Positions 7,435 through 15,506 of a stretch of 35,612 nt of DNA are shown here, in pieces. How positions within the stretch are numbered: position 1 is the first letter of the stretch; each line of letters starts with the position of its first letter. The stretch lies in contig CAYWLS010000035.1 of NCBI GenBank assembly GCA_964458605.1, positions 1 to 35,612 of the forward strand. The letters run 5' to 3'. Position numbers and translations under genes: made by a program. Origin of the DNA: JBBSNV01 sp964458605. GTDB taxonomy: Bacteria > Pseudomonadota > Alphaproteobacteria > Reyranellales > JAQSWP01. Below the pieces are notes generated by a model. That model was not told the DNA's origin. It searched no databases and saw only the letters and a list, made by a program, of their open reading frames with translations.

Positions 7435-8859
7435 TCAGTGCGTGACGCGCGGCGCCGTGCCGGTGCCGCTGGCCGAGCCCGGCGTGCCGACCGGCGGCGG
7501 CTCGGTGAACAGGCTGTCGGGATAGACGACCAGGCTGTGGTCGGCGAAGGCCGCGACACGTCCGCCCGAATTGCGCATGCCGAAGCCCATTGAGCAACTG
7601 ACGCCGCTGGCGCAGCCGGTGCTCGAGCCGAAACCGAAAGCCGAGTCGGTGACCGGCGAACCGGCAAACTGGAAATCCGGCGCCGGCAGGGAGAATTGCA
7701 GGCTGGCGTTGGTCACCGCGGCATAGGGCCAGGGCCCGCCGCTGACATTGATGTTGGTGACGTTGGCCACCAGCGCGCGGCTGGCCGGCGCGCCGAGATT
7801 GATCGTCATGTCGAAATTGTAGCTGCCGACCGCCACGCTGTTGAAATAGACCGGCACGTTGTTCTGGTTGTAGGTGAAGACGCGCGGCGCCGTCACCAGG
7901 CGCAGATCGCCGATGCTGGTGGTGCCGTCGGGAAAGTTGGTCGGTTCCACGCCGCTGTTCATCGCCAGCTGCTGCTGCTGGGTGATGTCGCCTACCTGGC
8001 TCAGCGAACCGCCGAACAGGCCGGGCGTGCCGGCCAGGCCCTGGCTCGACGAATCCGGCGGCGTGGTGCCGCCGCCCTGCGGCGCCTGCGGCGCGGTACT
8101 GCGCGCCTGCAGGCCGCTGTTGCTCTGGCCGGTGCCGGCCTGCTGGGTGTTGCCGTCGGTCGGCGTGGTGGTGGCGCCGCCGTTCTGCGCCGGGCTGCTC
8201 TGCAGCTGCGCGGTCAGGGTCTTGATCTGGTCCGACGGCACCTGGTAGGGCGCGGCCGGCGGCGCGGCGGACGAGGACACGGTGGTGCCGAAGCCCGGCC
8301 GCAGGATCGCCACCGTGCAATGCGAATTGGCGGCGGAGTCGCACTGGCTGGCGCTGACCGTGGTGTTGCCGAACAGATTGACCACGCCGGTCTCCGGCCC
8401 GCCGGCGCGGATCATGACGATGCCGCCGCGGATGCCGACCGTGGCCGAAGGCGTCTTGATCTCGGCGCCGTCCTTGTGGCTGATCTCGCCGCCCACCAGG
8501 CGCATCACGCCCTTGCCCAGCGACACCGCCATCTTGCCGGTGCCGTCGGCGGGATTGAACACGAAGCGGTCGATCGTGACGTCGCTGTCGGGACCGATGG
8601 TCAGGGTCGAATGATCGACGAACACCAGCTGGGTCGAGCCCTGCGGTCCGGTCGTCACGCGCTCGTTCATCAGCATCTGCGCCCCGACCATGACCGTGCG
8701 GGTCTGGCCGCCGGGCGGCGTGCTGTCGGTCCGGGGATTGACTGCGCCGGCCACGCCGACCGGATTGGCGGCATCGGTCCCAGCGGCCATTGCGGCGGCG
8801 GCCGGCGCGCCGATGCACAGCGCGGCAATCAGAACACTGGATATCAGCTTGCGCGACAT
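7435..8859 (-). CDS. exported FecR-domain protein with low-complexity linker and C-terminal beta-rich domain
   Basis: This encodes 474 residues. The start at 8859 opens a signal peptide (MSRKLISSVLIAALCIGAPA, cleavage near residue 26). Residues 55-170 match the FecR domain: VTTGPQGSTQLVF, DHSTLTIGPDSDV, GVMRLVGG and IKTPSATVGIRGG. Residues 200-320 are a Gln/Thr/Gly/Ser/Pro-rich linker. Residues 320-450 are a beta-rich domain (PVYFNSVAVGSYNFDMTI) with paired cysteines near 416 and 422. There is no membrane segment after the signal, unlike the iron-regulatory FecR. It is preceded, 23 bases away on the same strand, by the Slam-like outer-membrane gene. Inferred: a secreted or surface substrate of that protein. 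Confidence 0.8.
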   Translation of the reverse strand: MSRKLISSVLIAALCIGAPAAAAMAAGTDAANPVGVAGAVNPRTDSTPPGGQTRTVMVGAQMLMNERVTTGPQGSTQLVFVDHSTLTIGPDSDVTIDRFVFNPADGTGKMAVSLGKGVMRLVGGEISHKDGAEIKTPSATVGIRGGIVMIRAGGPETGVVNLFGNTTVSASQCDSAANSHCTVAILRPGFGTTVSSSAAPPAAPYQVPSDQIKTLTAQLQSSPAQNGGATTTPTDGNTQQAGTGQSNSGLQARSTAPQAPQGGGTTPPDSSSQGLAGTPGLFGGSLSQVGDITQQQQLAMNSGVEPTNFPDGTTSIGDLRLVTAPRVFTYNQNNVPVYFNSVAVGSYNFDMTINLGAPASRALVANVTNINVSGGPWPYAAVTNASLQFSLPAPDFQFAGSPVTDSAFGFGSSTGCASGVSCSMGFGMRNSGGRVAAFADHSLVVYPDSLFTEPPPVGTPGSASGTGTAPRVTH

Positions 8860-8882
8860 GGCGCCCCTCGCTCGGTTGATCT

Positions 8883-10274
8883 TCAGAACTTCACCGACAC
8901 GCCGAAACTGACGGCGAAATTGCGCGACCGGAAATTGGGCAGGCTCGAATCGACGGTGCTGTAGAACAGCTGCGCGAAGGTGCCGATACGCTCCATCACC
9001 GGCACGTCGATGCTGGCGCCGACCTGCCATTCGCGGTCGCGCCGCTTGACGGCGGGATCGAACACCGGATCGGGCGCGCGATAGTTGGTGACGATGTAGC
9101 TGGCGAACGGCGTCAGCGACACCTTGCCCGGCAGGTCGAGGCCTGCATCGAAGCTCCAGGTCAGGCTGAGATCGCCCTGGTAGAGATTGTAGCTGTAATA
9201 GGCCCGGTCGGCGCGATTGCTGCCGAACAGCACGCGGCCCAGCACGCTGATGTCGTCGGTCAGTCGCGCCTGCATGGTCCAGGACGGGATGGCGATGTCG
9301 CCCGACTGGATCGAGACCGCGGGATTCTTCTTCGAATTGTTGAAATCGCGATTGCGGTACTCGATGCGCGCCTCGGCGCTGATCGCCGGCGGGAAATAGA
9401 AGGCCATCGACACGCCGCCGCCGAAGCTGGTCAGGTAGCGCGTGTGCGCCAGCTCGACGTAGTTGCCCAGCACATAGGGCCGCATGGTGGTGCGCAGCCC
9501 CTCGGTGGTGAGCACGAAGCGCGGGCCGGCGTCGAGCTCGACCAGGCCCAGATCGTAGCGCGTCTCCTTGAACTGCAGCGCCTGATAGAGCTGCAGGTTG
9601 GTCTCGATCGTGTCGCCGGTCTGGGTGTGCAGGTCGTAGATGTGATGGGCGCTGCCCTGGACGAAGAAGTTCCAGTCGGGCCGCTTCTTGGCGTCGTCGG
9701 GCAGATCCAGATCCAGGCCATAGACGCGATAGGTGTTGCCCAGCGGCGCCACGTTGGCGTTGCTCTGGTGGCGCAGGCCGAATCTCAGCTCCGCGCTCAA
9801 CTGGCTGGGCGACAGGCGCCGCTCGGCCTCGGCCAGGAATTCGTCGACGCGCCGCCGCACCTCCTCGGGCACGTCCTTGCCCGAGATGGCGGTGCGCAGA
9901 TGCTCGCGCGCGATCTCGTAGGAGCCGAGCCTGAAATAGAGGATGCCCAGCTCCAGGTGAACCCGCGGCAGTTGCACGTTGTAGAACAGGATGCGTTCGA
10001 GCGCGCCGATCGCCGCCTCGTACTCGCCGAGCTGGGTGGCGATTTCGGCGAAGCGCAAGGTGGCGTCGATATCGGCGGGGTTGCGCAGAATCTGCTGGAA
10101 CAGCGCATCGTACTGGCCGCGCAGGGCCTCTTTGCCCGTAAGGGCGGATGCGGATCCCGGGGTGGCGGCCGGGGTGGCGGAAGGCGTCTGCGCCATGGCA
10201 GGCAGGACCGAGCACAGCATCGCGCCAAAGCCCAGCGCGCCCAGAAGGCAGCGAACACCCCGATTTGCAGCCAT
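8883..10274 (-). CDS. TPR plus beta-barrel outer-membrane protein, Slam/DUF560-like
   Basis: This encodes 463 residues. The start at 10274 follows a GGGGGG-rich site and opens a signal peptide ending AMAQ (residue 29). Residues 50-155 are TPR helices (DIDATLRFAEIATQLGEYEAAI, then VHLELGILYFRLGSYEIAREHL). From about 158 to the end is a strand-rich barrel beginning ELRFGLRHQSNANVAPLG, the SNAN hallmark of surface lipoprotein assembly modifier (DUF560) proteins, and ending in a terminal Phe (SFGVSVKF), the usual BAM recognition end. Size and domain order match Slam proteins, which move lipoproteins or soluble barrel proteins to the surface (type XI secretion). The FecR-domain gene follows as its probable client. 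Confidence 0.8.
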   Translation of the reverse strand: MAANRGVRCLLGALGFGAMLCSVLPAMAQTPSATPAATPGSASALTGKEALRGQYDALFQQILRNPADIDATLRFAEIATQLGEYEAAIGALERILFYNVQLPRVHLELGILYFRLGSYEIAREHLRTAISGKDVPEEVRRRVDEFLAEAERRLSPSQLSAELRFGLRHQSNANVAPLGNTYRVYGLDLDLPDDAKKRPDWNFFVQGSAHHIYDLHTQTGDTIETNLQLYQALQFKETRYDLGLVELDAGPRFVLTTEGLRTTMRPYVLGNYVELAHTRYLTSFGGGVSMAFYFPPAISAEARIEYRNRDFNNSKKNPAVSIQSGDIAIPSWTMQARLTDDISVLGRVLFGSNRADRAYYSYNLYQGDLSLTWSFDAGLDLPGKVSLTPFASYIVTNYRAPDPVFDPAVKRRDREWQVGASIDVPVMERIGTFAQLFYSTVDSSLPNFRSRNFAVSFGVSVKF

Positions 10275-10582
10275 TTGCCCCCCAACAGGCTTGGCGCTAG
10301 AGCATCGCCAAATCTGTTGCCATATGCAACGAACTCCCGGCAAGGCGAATTATGGCGGCGATTTCGCTAAAGCGCCCCGTCCGAACGGGTGGGAAAATCA
10401 CCAGCCAGGATCTTATTTTTGCAGCCAATTCGGTATCTTGTGGCCATCGCGCGGCGCCCGCGGCGATGCCTTGCTCTGCCATCGGAATACAACCGCCGGT
10501 TTATTTTCTCTGGCTACAGACGTTCTATGATTGTTCGCCGGTCGGCAAGAGGAACAAGAGGAATAATCAGGAGGAATGAGGC
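10275..10582. other. 308-base divergent intergenic region
   Basis: No convincing gene lies here. It separates the divergent Slam-like and comM genes. It holds an 84-bp imperfect inverted repeat (10293-10376), a smaller palindrome GTTGC-CATAT-GCAAC at 10316-10330 inside it, and a weak comM promoter candidate: TATGAT at 10526-10531 with a poor -35. An AGGAGG ribosome binding site for comM lies at 10570-10575. Confidence 0.6.
10293..10376. repeat. imperfect palindromic element upstream of the Slam-like gene
   Basis: Outer arms GGCGCT (10293-10298) and AGCGCC (10371-10376) are perfect. The next bases pair imperfectly (AGAGCATCGCC against GGCGATTTCGCT). The shorter palindrome GTTGC-CATAT-GCAAC sits inside at 10316-10330. 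It could be a REP-like element or a regulator site for the Slam-like gene. Confidence 0.45.
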
Positions 10583-12217
10583 ATGGCGGCGCAGGTCAGG
10601 ACGGTGGTGTTCCACGGCATCGAGGCGGCGCCGGTCGAGGTGCAAGTCCAGCTGTCGAGCGGCCAGCCTTCTTTCATGATCGTCGGCCTGCCCGACAAGG
10701 CGGTGGGCGAAAGCCGCGAGCGGGTGCGCGCGGCGCTCACCGCGCTGGGCCTGGCGCTGCCGCCCAAGCGCATTATCGTCAACCTGGCGCCGGCCGACAT
10801 GGCCAAGGAAGGCAGCCATTACGACCTGCCGCTGGCCCTGGCTTTGCTGGCGGCGATCGGCGTGATCGCGCCGGAGCGGCTGGCCGGGCATGTGGCGCTG
10901 GGCGAGTTGGCGCTGGACGGGTCGCTGACCGCGGTGGCGGGCGTGCTGCCGGCGGCGCTGTGGGCGGCGCAGCGCGGGCTGAGGGTGATCTGCCCCGCCG
11001 CCTGCGGCGGCGAGGCGGCCTGGGCCGGCGATCGCCAGGCTGGCCATCGCGTGGTGGCCGCGCCCGACCTGCTGGCGCTGATCAACCATCTGCGCGGCCA
11101 GGCGCAACTGCCGGCGCCCGAACCGCGCATCGACACGCAGGCGGCACGCTATCCCGACCTGCTCGACGTCAAGGGCCAGGAAAGCGCGCGCCGGGCACTC
11201 GAAGTGGCGGCAGCCGGCGGCCACAATCTGCTGATGATCGGCCCGCCCGGTGCCGGCAAGTCGATGCTGGCGGCGCGGCTGCCCGGGCTGCTGCCGCCGC
11301 TGGAGCCGGAAGAGGCGCTGGAGGTCAGCATGATCCGCTCGCTGGTCGGCGCCTTCAACGAGGGCCGGCTGGCCCGGCAGCGGCCCTATCGCGACCCGCA
11401 TCATTCGGCCACCCTGCCGGCGCTGATCGGCGGCGGCCTGCGGCTGCGGCCGGGCGAGGTGTCGCTGGCGCATCGCGGCGTGCTGTTCCTGGACGAGCTG
11501 CCCGAGTTCAACCGCGCCGCGCTGGAGGCGCTGCGCCAGCCGCTCGAGACCGGGCGCGTCACGGTGGCACGGGCCAATGCCCATGCCGTCTATCCGGCAC
11601 GCTTCCAGCTCGTGGCGGCGATGAACGCCTGCCGCTGCGGCCAGTTGGGCGATAGCGGCCGTGCCTGCCCGCGCGCGCCGCGCTGCGGCGCCGAGTACCA
11701 GAGCAAGATCTCCGGCCCGCTGCTCGACCGCATCGACCTGGCGATCGACGTGCCGCCGGTCAGACCGGCCGACCTGGCGCTGCCGCCGCCGGCCGAAGGC
11801 AGCGCCCAGGTGGCGGCGCGGGTGGCCGAGGCGCGCGCCATCCAGCGCCGGCGCTATCGCGAACTGGCGCCGCCGGCCCGGACGGCGCCCGACCACGGCA
11901 ATCTGGTGCCAGGCGAGACGGCAGTGCGCTGCAACGCGGAGGCCGAGGGCGTGCTGCTCGATCAGGTGGCGACTCCCGACGCCGAGGGCCGCGCTTTGCT
12001 GAGCCGCGCCGCCGAACGCTTCGGCCTGTCGGCGCGCGGCTGGCATCGCGTGCTGCGGGTGGCGCGCACCCTGGCCGATCTCGACGGTTCGGTGGCGGTG
12101 CGGCGTCTGCACATAGCCGAGGCGTTGTCCTGGCGCCACACCGGCGCCATGGCGGCGCAGGTTGCGCCGCCGCTGATCGCTTCCGGCCCTGCGCCGCGCC
12201 TGGCCGCCGCGCAGTAG
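10583..12217 (+). CDS. comM: ComM/YifB family Mg-chelatase-like AAA+ ATPase
   Basis: This encodes 544 residues; the start is fixed by AGGAGG seven bases upstream. The N-terminal domain carries GLPDKAVGESRERVRAAL, typical of the YifB/ComM family and related to the Lon-protease-like fold. The AAA+ core has Walker A GPPGAGKS at 220-227 and Walker B VLFLDELPEF around 293-302, followed by PHHSAT-type sensor regions and a Mg-chelatase C-terminal domain. Four cysteines around CRCG...CPRAPRC (about 352-370) may bind zinc. In Vibrio, ComM is a hexameric helicase that drives branch migration during natural transformation; here that role is inferred from homology. No other competence gene is in the window. 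Confidence 0.95.
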   Translation: MAAQVRTVVFHGIEAAPVEVQVQLSSGQPSFMIVGLPDKAVGESRERVRAALTALGLALPPKRIIVNLAPADMAKEGSHYDLPLALALLAAIGVIAPERLAGHVALGELALDGSLTAVAGVLPAALWAAQRGLRVICPAACGGEAAWAGDRQAGHRVVAAPDLLALINHLRGQAQLPAPEPRIDTQAARYPDLLDVKGQESARRALEVAAAGGHNLLMIGPPGAGKSMLAARLPGLLPPLEPEEALEVSMIRSLVGAFNEGRLARQRPYRDPHHSATLPALIGGGLRLRPGEVSLAHRGVLFLDELPEFNRAALEALRQPLETGRVTVARANAHAVYPARFQLVAAMNACRCGQLGDSGRACPRAPRCGAEYQSKISGPLLDRIDLAIDVPPVRPADLALPPPAEGSAQVAARVAEARAIQRRRYRELAPPARTAPDHGNLVPGETAVRCNAEAEGVLLDQVATPDAEGRALLSRAAERFGLSARGWHRVLRVARTLADLDGSVAVRRLHIAEALSWRHTGAMAAQVAPPLIASGPAPRLAAAQ

Positions 12218-12288
12218 GATGCGAAGAACCTATCCACCCAAATTCATACCCAACCTACCGTGCAAAATTTCGGCTGAGGGCACAAAAT

Positions 12289-13224
12289 ATGGTAGATTCT
12301 CCCCAGATGATGGTCAAAACACCCTTTATTATTAAGCCTAACCACAACCAGCTACCTCTACAGCTGGCCCCTGTCCTGCGCTTACAGGCGGACCGAGACG
12401 TAGTTATCCGTTGCCAAGAGAATCTCGATTTCATGCGAGAGATGGCAGACGGCAGCGTGAAACTCATTGTTACATCTCCGCCATACAACATTGGCAAGGC
12501 ATACGAGAAGAGGTCGTTACTCGACCGCTATATTGAGGAGCAGAAGAAAGTAATCGCTGAATGCTTCCGCTTACTTGATGAGCGCGGATCAATCTGCTGG
12601 CAAGTTGGCAATCATATACAGTCGGGTGAGATATTTCCGCTGGATACGATCCTATATCCAGTCTTCAAATCACTCGGCCTGAAATTGCGCAACCGCATTG
12701 TTTGGCACTTTGAGCATGGTCTCCATTGTGCCAATCGGCTCTCCGGAAGATATGAGACGATTATGTGGTTCACCAAAGGCAATGATTATACATTTAACCT
12801 CGATCCAATCCGTATTCCTTCCAAGTACCCGAATAAAAAGCATTTCAAGGGCCCGAAAAAAGGCATGCTTTCGGGCAACCCTCTAGGCAAAAACCCTGGC
12901 GACGTATGGGTCATCCCGAACGTCAAGAACAATCACGTTGAGAAGACTGACCACCCTTGCCAATTTCCTGTCGAACTGGTTGAGCGCTTGGTACTTGCGC
13001 TTACTAGCTCGGACGACGCTGTACTTGATCCGTACCTTGGTGTTGGCTCTAGCGTCATTGCGGCATTGAAGCATGGCCGTCGCGGTTACGGTTGTGATGT
13101 CGTTCAGAACTATGTAGACGTCGCTTGGGAGCGCGTTCACCAATTGCGAGCCGGTACGCTGCAAACGCGCCCGATGGGGAAACCTGTTTACGATCCAAAA
13201 CTACCAAACGGCGGACATAAGTGA
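12289..13224 (+). CDS. DNA methyltransferase (beta class, likely N4-cytosine) of a type II R-M system
   Basis: This encodes 311 residues. The start follows GAGGG eight bases upstream. The catalytic motif IV TSPPYNIGKAYE lies near residues 63-74, and the AdoMet-binding FxGxG-type motif DPYLGVGSS is near 248-256, so the motif order is that of the beta class. Motif TSPPY fits N4-cytosine methylases and some N6-adenine ones. The partner gene is a BstYI/BglII-like endonuclease, whose known methylases are N4-cytosine, so methylation of the inner C of a GATC-centred site is inferred. The stop overlaps the next start by four bases. Base composition is clearly lower in GC (26 of 60 in 12301-12360 by hand count) than the flanking genes, a sign of transfer. 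Confidence 0.9.
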   Translation: MVDSPQMMVKTPFIIKPNHNQLPLQLAPVLRLQADRDVVIRCQENLDFMREMADGSVKLIVTSPPYNIGKAYEKRSLLDRYIEEQKKVIAECFRLLDERGSICWQVGNHIQSGEIFPLDTILYPVFKSLGLKLRNRIVWHFEHGLHCANRLSGRYETIMWFTKGNDYTFNLDPIRIPSKYPNKKHFKGPKKGMLSGNPLGKNPGDVWVIPNVKNNHVEKTDHPCQFPVELVERLVLALTSSDDAVLDPYLGVGSSVIAALKHGRRGYGCDVVQNYVDVAWERVHQLRAGTLQTRPMGKPVYDPKLPNGGHK

Positions 13225-13832
13225 AGATCGTAAAATATTACAGCCATCTCAACGGATATGAGTTTCTAAAGGTTCACCAGCCGCTTTTATGGGATGAGAT
13301 CGTCGCTGCGGTTGAAGCAGTTGATGCTAGAAAATGCCGTACGAAAATCTCAAAAGAAAAAACGATGGTGGGAAAAACGTTATACTCTCCGGAGCAAATG
13401 AATGCGGAGTTTGAAAAGAAGTTCATTGCCAGCGGCTGGAAATCTAGTCGGGTGAATTATTGGGTTACCGACGACGCCAAGTTGATTCGTCAAACACTTT
13501 CTTTGCCCCCTAAAGAGCAAAGGAAGCTAATTGAAGAAGCGGGAAAGAAGCCCTACGCGTCCTACAACCAGACCGACTTTGTTAAAGACCGCGTGGCCGT
13601 CGAGGTCCAGTTTGGAAAATATTTTTCTGTCGCATATGATCTGTTTGTAAAACATCTCGCTTTTTATGTAGGCGATGTTATCGATGTCGGGGTCGAAATT
13701 GTTCCCATGAAGAGCCTGCATGATGAAATGTCTACAGGTGTTCCGTGGTACGAAGGAGAATTGTATAATTTGATTCGCGAGGGTCGTGGAAATCCCGCCG
13801 TGCCTCTCATTCTAATCGGTGCGGCTGTCTAA
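13221..13832 (+). CDS. type II restriction endonuclease, BglII/BstYI family
   Basis: This encodes 203 residues from a GTG start that overlaps the methylase stop (GTGA). It opens with KIVKYYSHLNGYEFL, the family-type N-terminus. The active-site pattern D-x8-E-x-Q is complete: Asp 119 (QTDF), Glu 128 and Gln 130 (VAVEVQFGKY). The length equals that of BstYI as I recall it. The family cuts RGATCY (BstYI) or AGATCT (BglII), so a GATC-centred hexamer is expected but not proven. Codon use is AT-richer than the host, like the methylase. The two genes form a compact, probably mobile, restriction-modification pair; no controller protein or transposase is visible next to it. Confidence 0.88.
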   Translation: MKIVKYYSHLNGYEFLKVHQPLLWDEIVAAVEAVDARKCRTKISKEKTMVGKTLYSPEQMNAEFEKKFIASGWKSSRVNYWVTDDAKLIRQTLSLPPKEQRKLIEEAGKKPYASYNQTDFVKDRVAVEVQFGKYFSVAYDLFVKHLAFYVGDVIDVGVEIVPMKSLHDEMSTGVPWYEGELYNLIREGRGNPAVPLILIGAAV

Positions 13833-13939
13833 ATGCATTGCGCTCGCGGTGAGCCGGCGGAAAGCGTCAGCCATGTCCCAATCATCAGGCGCACAAATGG
13901 TCGCGGCGGGCCGATTACCGCCGCGCAATAGGCTCGCTT

Positions 13940-14839
13940 CTATGCCACGTCTGCTGGCGGCTTGGCTGCGCCGACCAGCGCCATGACGCCGCCCGGATTC
14001 ATTGCGTCGACCATGGCGGTCGGGATCAGGATGGTGGCGCCGCGTTCCTTGGTGGTCTCGTAGATGATGTTCATGGCGCGCAGTTGCAGCGCCGCCGGGC
14101 TGCGCGCGTAGATCTCGGCCGCCTCGACGAATTTCTGCGCCACCTCCTGCTCGGCCTGGCCCAGCAGCACGCGGGCCAGCCGCTCGCGCTCGGCCTGGGC
14201 CTGGCGGCTCATCGCGTCCTGCAGCGCCAGCGGCACGCCGATGTCGCGGATCTCGACCGACAGCACCGCCACGCCCCAATCGGCGGTCTTGCGGCCGATC
14301 TCCTCGCGCAGCAGCGCGTCGCCCTGCTTGCGGTCGGCCAGCAGGGTCGACAGCAGCGAGGAGCCGACCATCTCGCGCAGGGAGGTCTGCGCCACCCGGC
14401 CGATGGCCTGACGATAGTCGGTGATCTCCAGCGCTGCGCGTTCGGGATCGTGGATCTGCCAGAACACCACCGCGTCGATATTGACCGGCACGGTGTCCTT
14501 GCTGAGCGCCTGCTCGGCGTTGAACTCGGTGGTCTGGATGCGCTGGTCGAGCCAGGTGGCGACGGCGTCGACGAACGGGATGATGAGGAACAGGCCCGGC
14601 CCGCGGATCGCCTCGAGCCGGCCCAGCCGCAACACCACCGCGCGCTCCCATTGATTGGCCATCTTGAGCGTCTGCGGAATGAGCAGCGCCGCGACCGCCA
14701 GCGCGGCCACCGCGACATACAGCGCGCCCGACCCCGCCGCATGCGCCTGCCACGCCAGCAGCACCGCCGCCGCCAGGGTCAATCCCGCCAGGACAAGCGC
14801 CGGGCGATTGGCGCCGGGCGCAGCCAACAGAGTGTTCAT
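13940..14839 (-). CDS. slipin (stomatin/SPFH-domain membrane protein)
   Basis: A 299-residue protein with two N-terminal hydrophobic segments (about 14-30 and 40-55), then an SPFH/band 7 domain: NQWERAVVLRLGRLEAIRGPGLFLIIPFVD, then VPVNIDAVVFWQIHDPERA and YRQAIGRVAQTSLREMVGSSLLSTLLADR. A coiled-coil-prone stretch follows (SRQAQAERERLARVLLGQAEQEVAQKF). Slipins form ring-like oligomers on the inner membrane; no NfeD protease partner is adjacent. Its start overlaps the stop of the GntR regulator by four bases, so the two are co-translated and the slipin is probably under that regulator's control. Confidence 0.9.
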   Translation of the reverse strand: MNTLLAAPGANRPALVLAGLTLAAAVLLAWQAHAAGSGALYVAVAALAVAALLIPQTLKMANQWERAVVLRLGRLEAIRGPGLFLIIPFVDAVATWLDQRIQTTEFNAEQALSKDTVPVNIDAVVFWQIHDPERAALEITDYRQAIGRVAQTSLREMVGSSLLSTLLADRKQGDALLREEIGRKTADWGVAVLSVEIRDIGVPLALQDAMSRQAQAERERLARVLLGQAEQEVAQKFVEAAEIYARSPAALQLRAMNIIYETTKERGATILIPTAMVDAMNPGGVMALVGAAKPPADVA

Positions 14840-15246
14840 GACGTCGCTCCCTTCCGTTGTGCCAGGACCGTTATGCGTTGGGCCAGTTCGGCCGGTTCGA
14901 CCCCCGCCGCGGCGGCCAGGGCGATGGCCTGCCGGGCCAGGTCGTCGATCTGCGCCAGCCGGGCGCGCCGGTCCGGCGCCGGCGGCGGCTGGGCCACGAA
15001 GCTGCCGCGGCCACGCACCAGGGTGATGGCGCCCAGCCGCTCCAGCTCGTCATAGGCGTGGCGCACCGTGTTGAGGTCGATGCGCAGCGCCACCGCCACT
15101 TCGCGCATGGTCGGCATCTGGTCGCCCGGCCGCAGCGCGCCATCGCCCAGGGCGTTCAGCACCTGCTGGCGAAGCTGCACGTAGATCGGCACCCCGCTGT
15201 TCTCCAGCCGAAGCCTGCCGAGAAGGGTGTCGCTCTGTGTATGCAT
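14836..15246 (-). CDS. GntR family regulator, YtrA subfamily
   Basis: This encodes 136 residues. The winged helix occupies residues 20-86 (PIYVQLRQQVLNALGDGALRPGD, then MPTMREVAVALRIDLNTVRHAYDELERLGAI, then VRGRGSFVA). The C-terminal tail of about 50 residues is too short for an FadR or HutC effector domain, which defines the YtrA group. YtrA repressors usually control the operon they head; here the second gene is a slipin. The promoter and repeated GTGTAT/ATACAC half sites sit immediately over the start codon, and no Shine-Dalgarno sequence is visible, so the message is probably leaderless and autoregulated. Confidence 0.9.
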   Translation of the reverse strand: MHTQSDTLLGRLRLENSGVPIYVQLRQQVLNALGDGALRPGDQMPTMREVAVALRIDLNTVRHAYDELERLGAITLVRGRGSFVAQPPPAPDRRARLAQIDDLARQAIALAAAAGVEPAELAQRITVLAQRKGATS

Positions 15247-15283
15247 TGACTAATACACTATTATTCTCATACACGAGAGTCAA
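15237..15283 (-). promoter_or_regulatory. GntR/slipin promoter with phased operator half sites
   Basis: On the minus strand, TTGACT (15278-15283) and TAGTGT (15255-15260) are 17 bases apart, which places the transcript start within a base or two of the ATG at 15246. Three half sites lie over it on the plus strand: GTGTAT at 15237, ATACAC at 15253 and ATACAC at 15269, each starting 16 bases after the last. This is the expected layout for autorepression by the YtrA-type regulator. Confidence 0.6.
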
Positions 15284-15338
15284 GCGCGCGGAATGCGGCC
15301 CCGGCAGTCGCGCGATCGAGGCGGCAAGTCGGGAGGGT

Positions 15339-15506
15339 TCAGCCCGCCGCTTTCATCGCCAGACGGAACAGGAAGGCGACCGCGCCGACCGCGGCCACGC
15401 CGGCCAGCCACAAGCCGACGAACCAGGCCAGGCGCTGCCAGCGCGGCCGGGCCGGTATGGCTGCGGCGGCAGGATCGGCGGCCCGCTCAGTGGTGGTAGC
15501 CGGCAT
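15339..15506 (-). CDS. DUF2474 small subunit of cytochrome bd oxidase
   Basis: A 55-residue protein starting inside the end of cydB (20-base overlap). It has a short polar N-terminus, then PRWQRLAWFVGLWLAGVAAV and a single membrane helix ending FLFRLAMKA. This matches DUF2474, small one-helix proteins encoded after the subunit II gene of cyanide-insensitive-type bd oxidases and thought to play the part of CydX in assembly or stability. The position and the helix are seen; the role is known for analogues and inferred here. Confidence 0.85.
   Translation of the reverse strand: MPATTTERAADPAAAAIPARPRWQRLAWFVGLWLAGVAAVGAVAFLFRLAMKAAG

Noticed and set aside
7435..10215. A single 926-codon minus-strand open frame covering both the FecR and barrel genes
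   Set aside because: Upstream of 8859 the frame is the shadow of the barrel gene in another phase; the FecR protein's signal peptide marks the true start.
10514..12139. A 541-codon minus-strand frame opposite comM
   Set aside because: It is antisense shadow coding; comM on the plus strand has Walker motifs and a ribosome binding site.
13812..13939. A minus-strand tail reading PDDWDMADAFRRLTASAM next to the restriction gene, considered as a relic of a gene disrupted by the island
   Set aside because: It is too short, matches no family I know, and its frame runs on into slipin shadow sequence.
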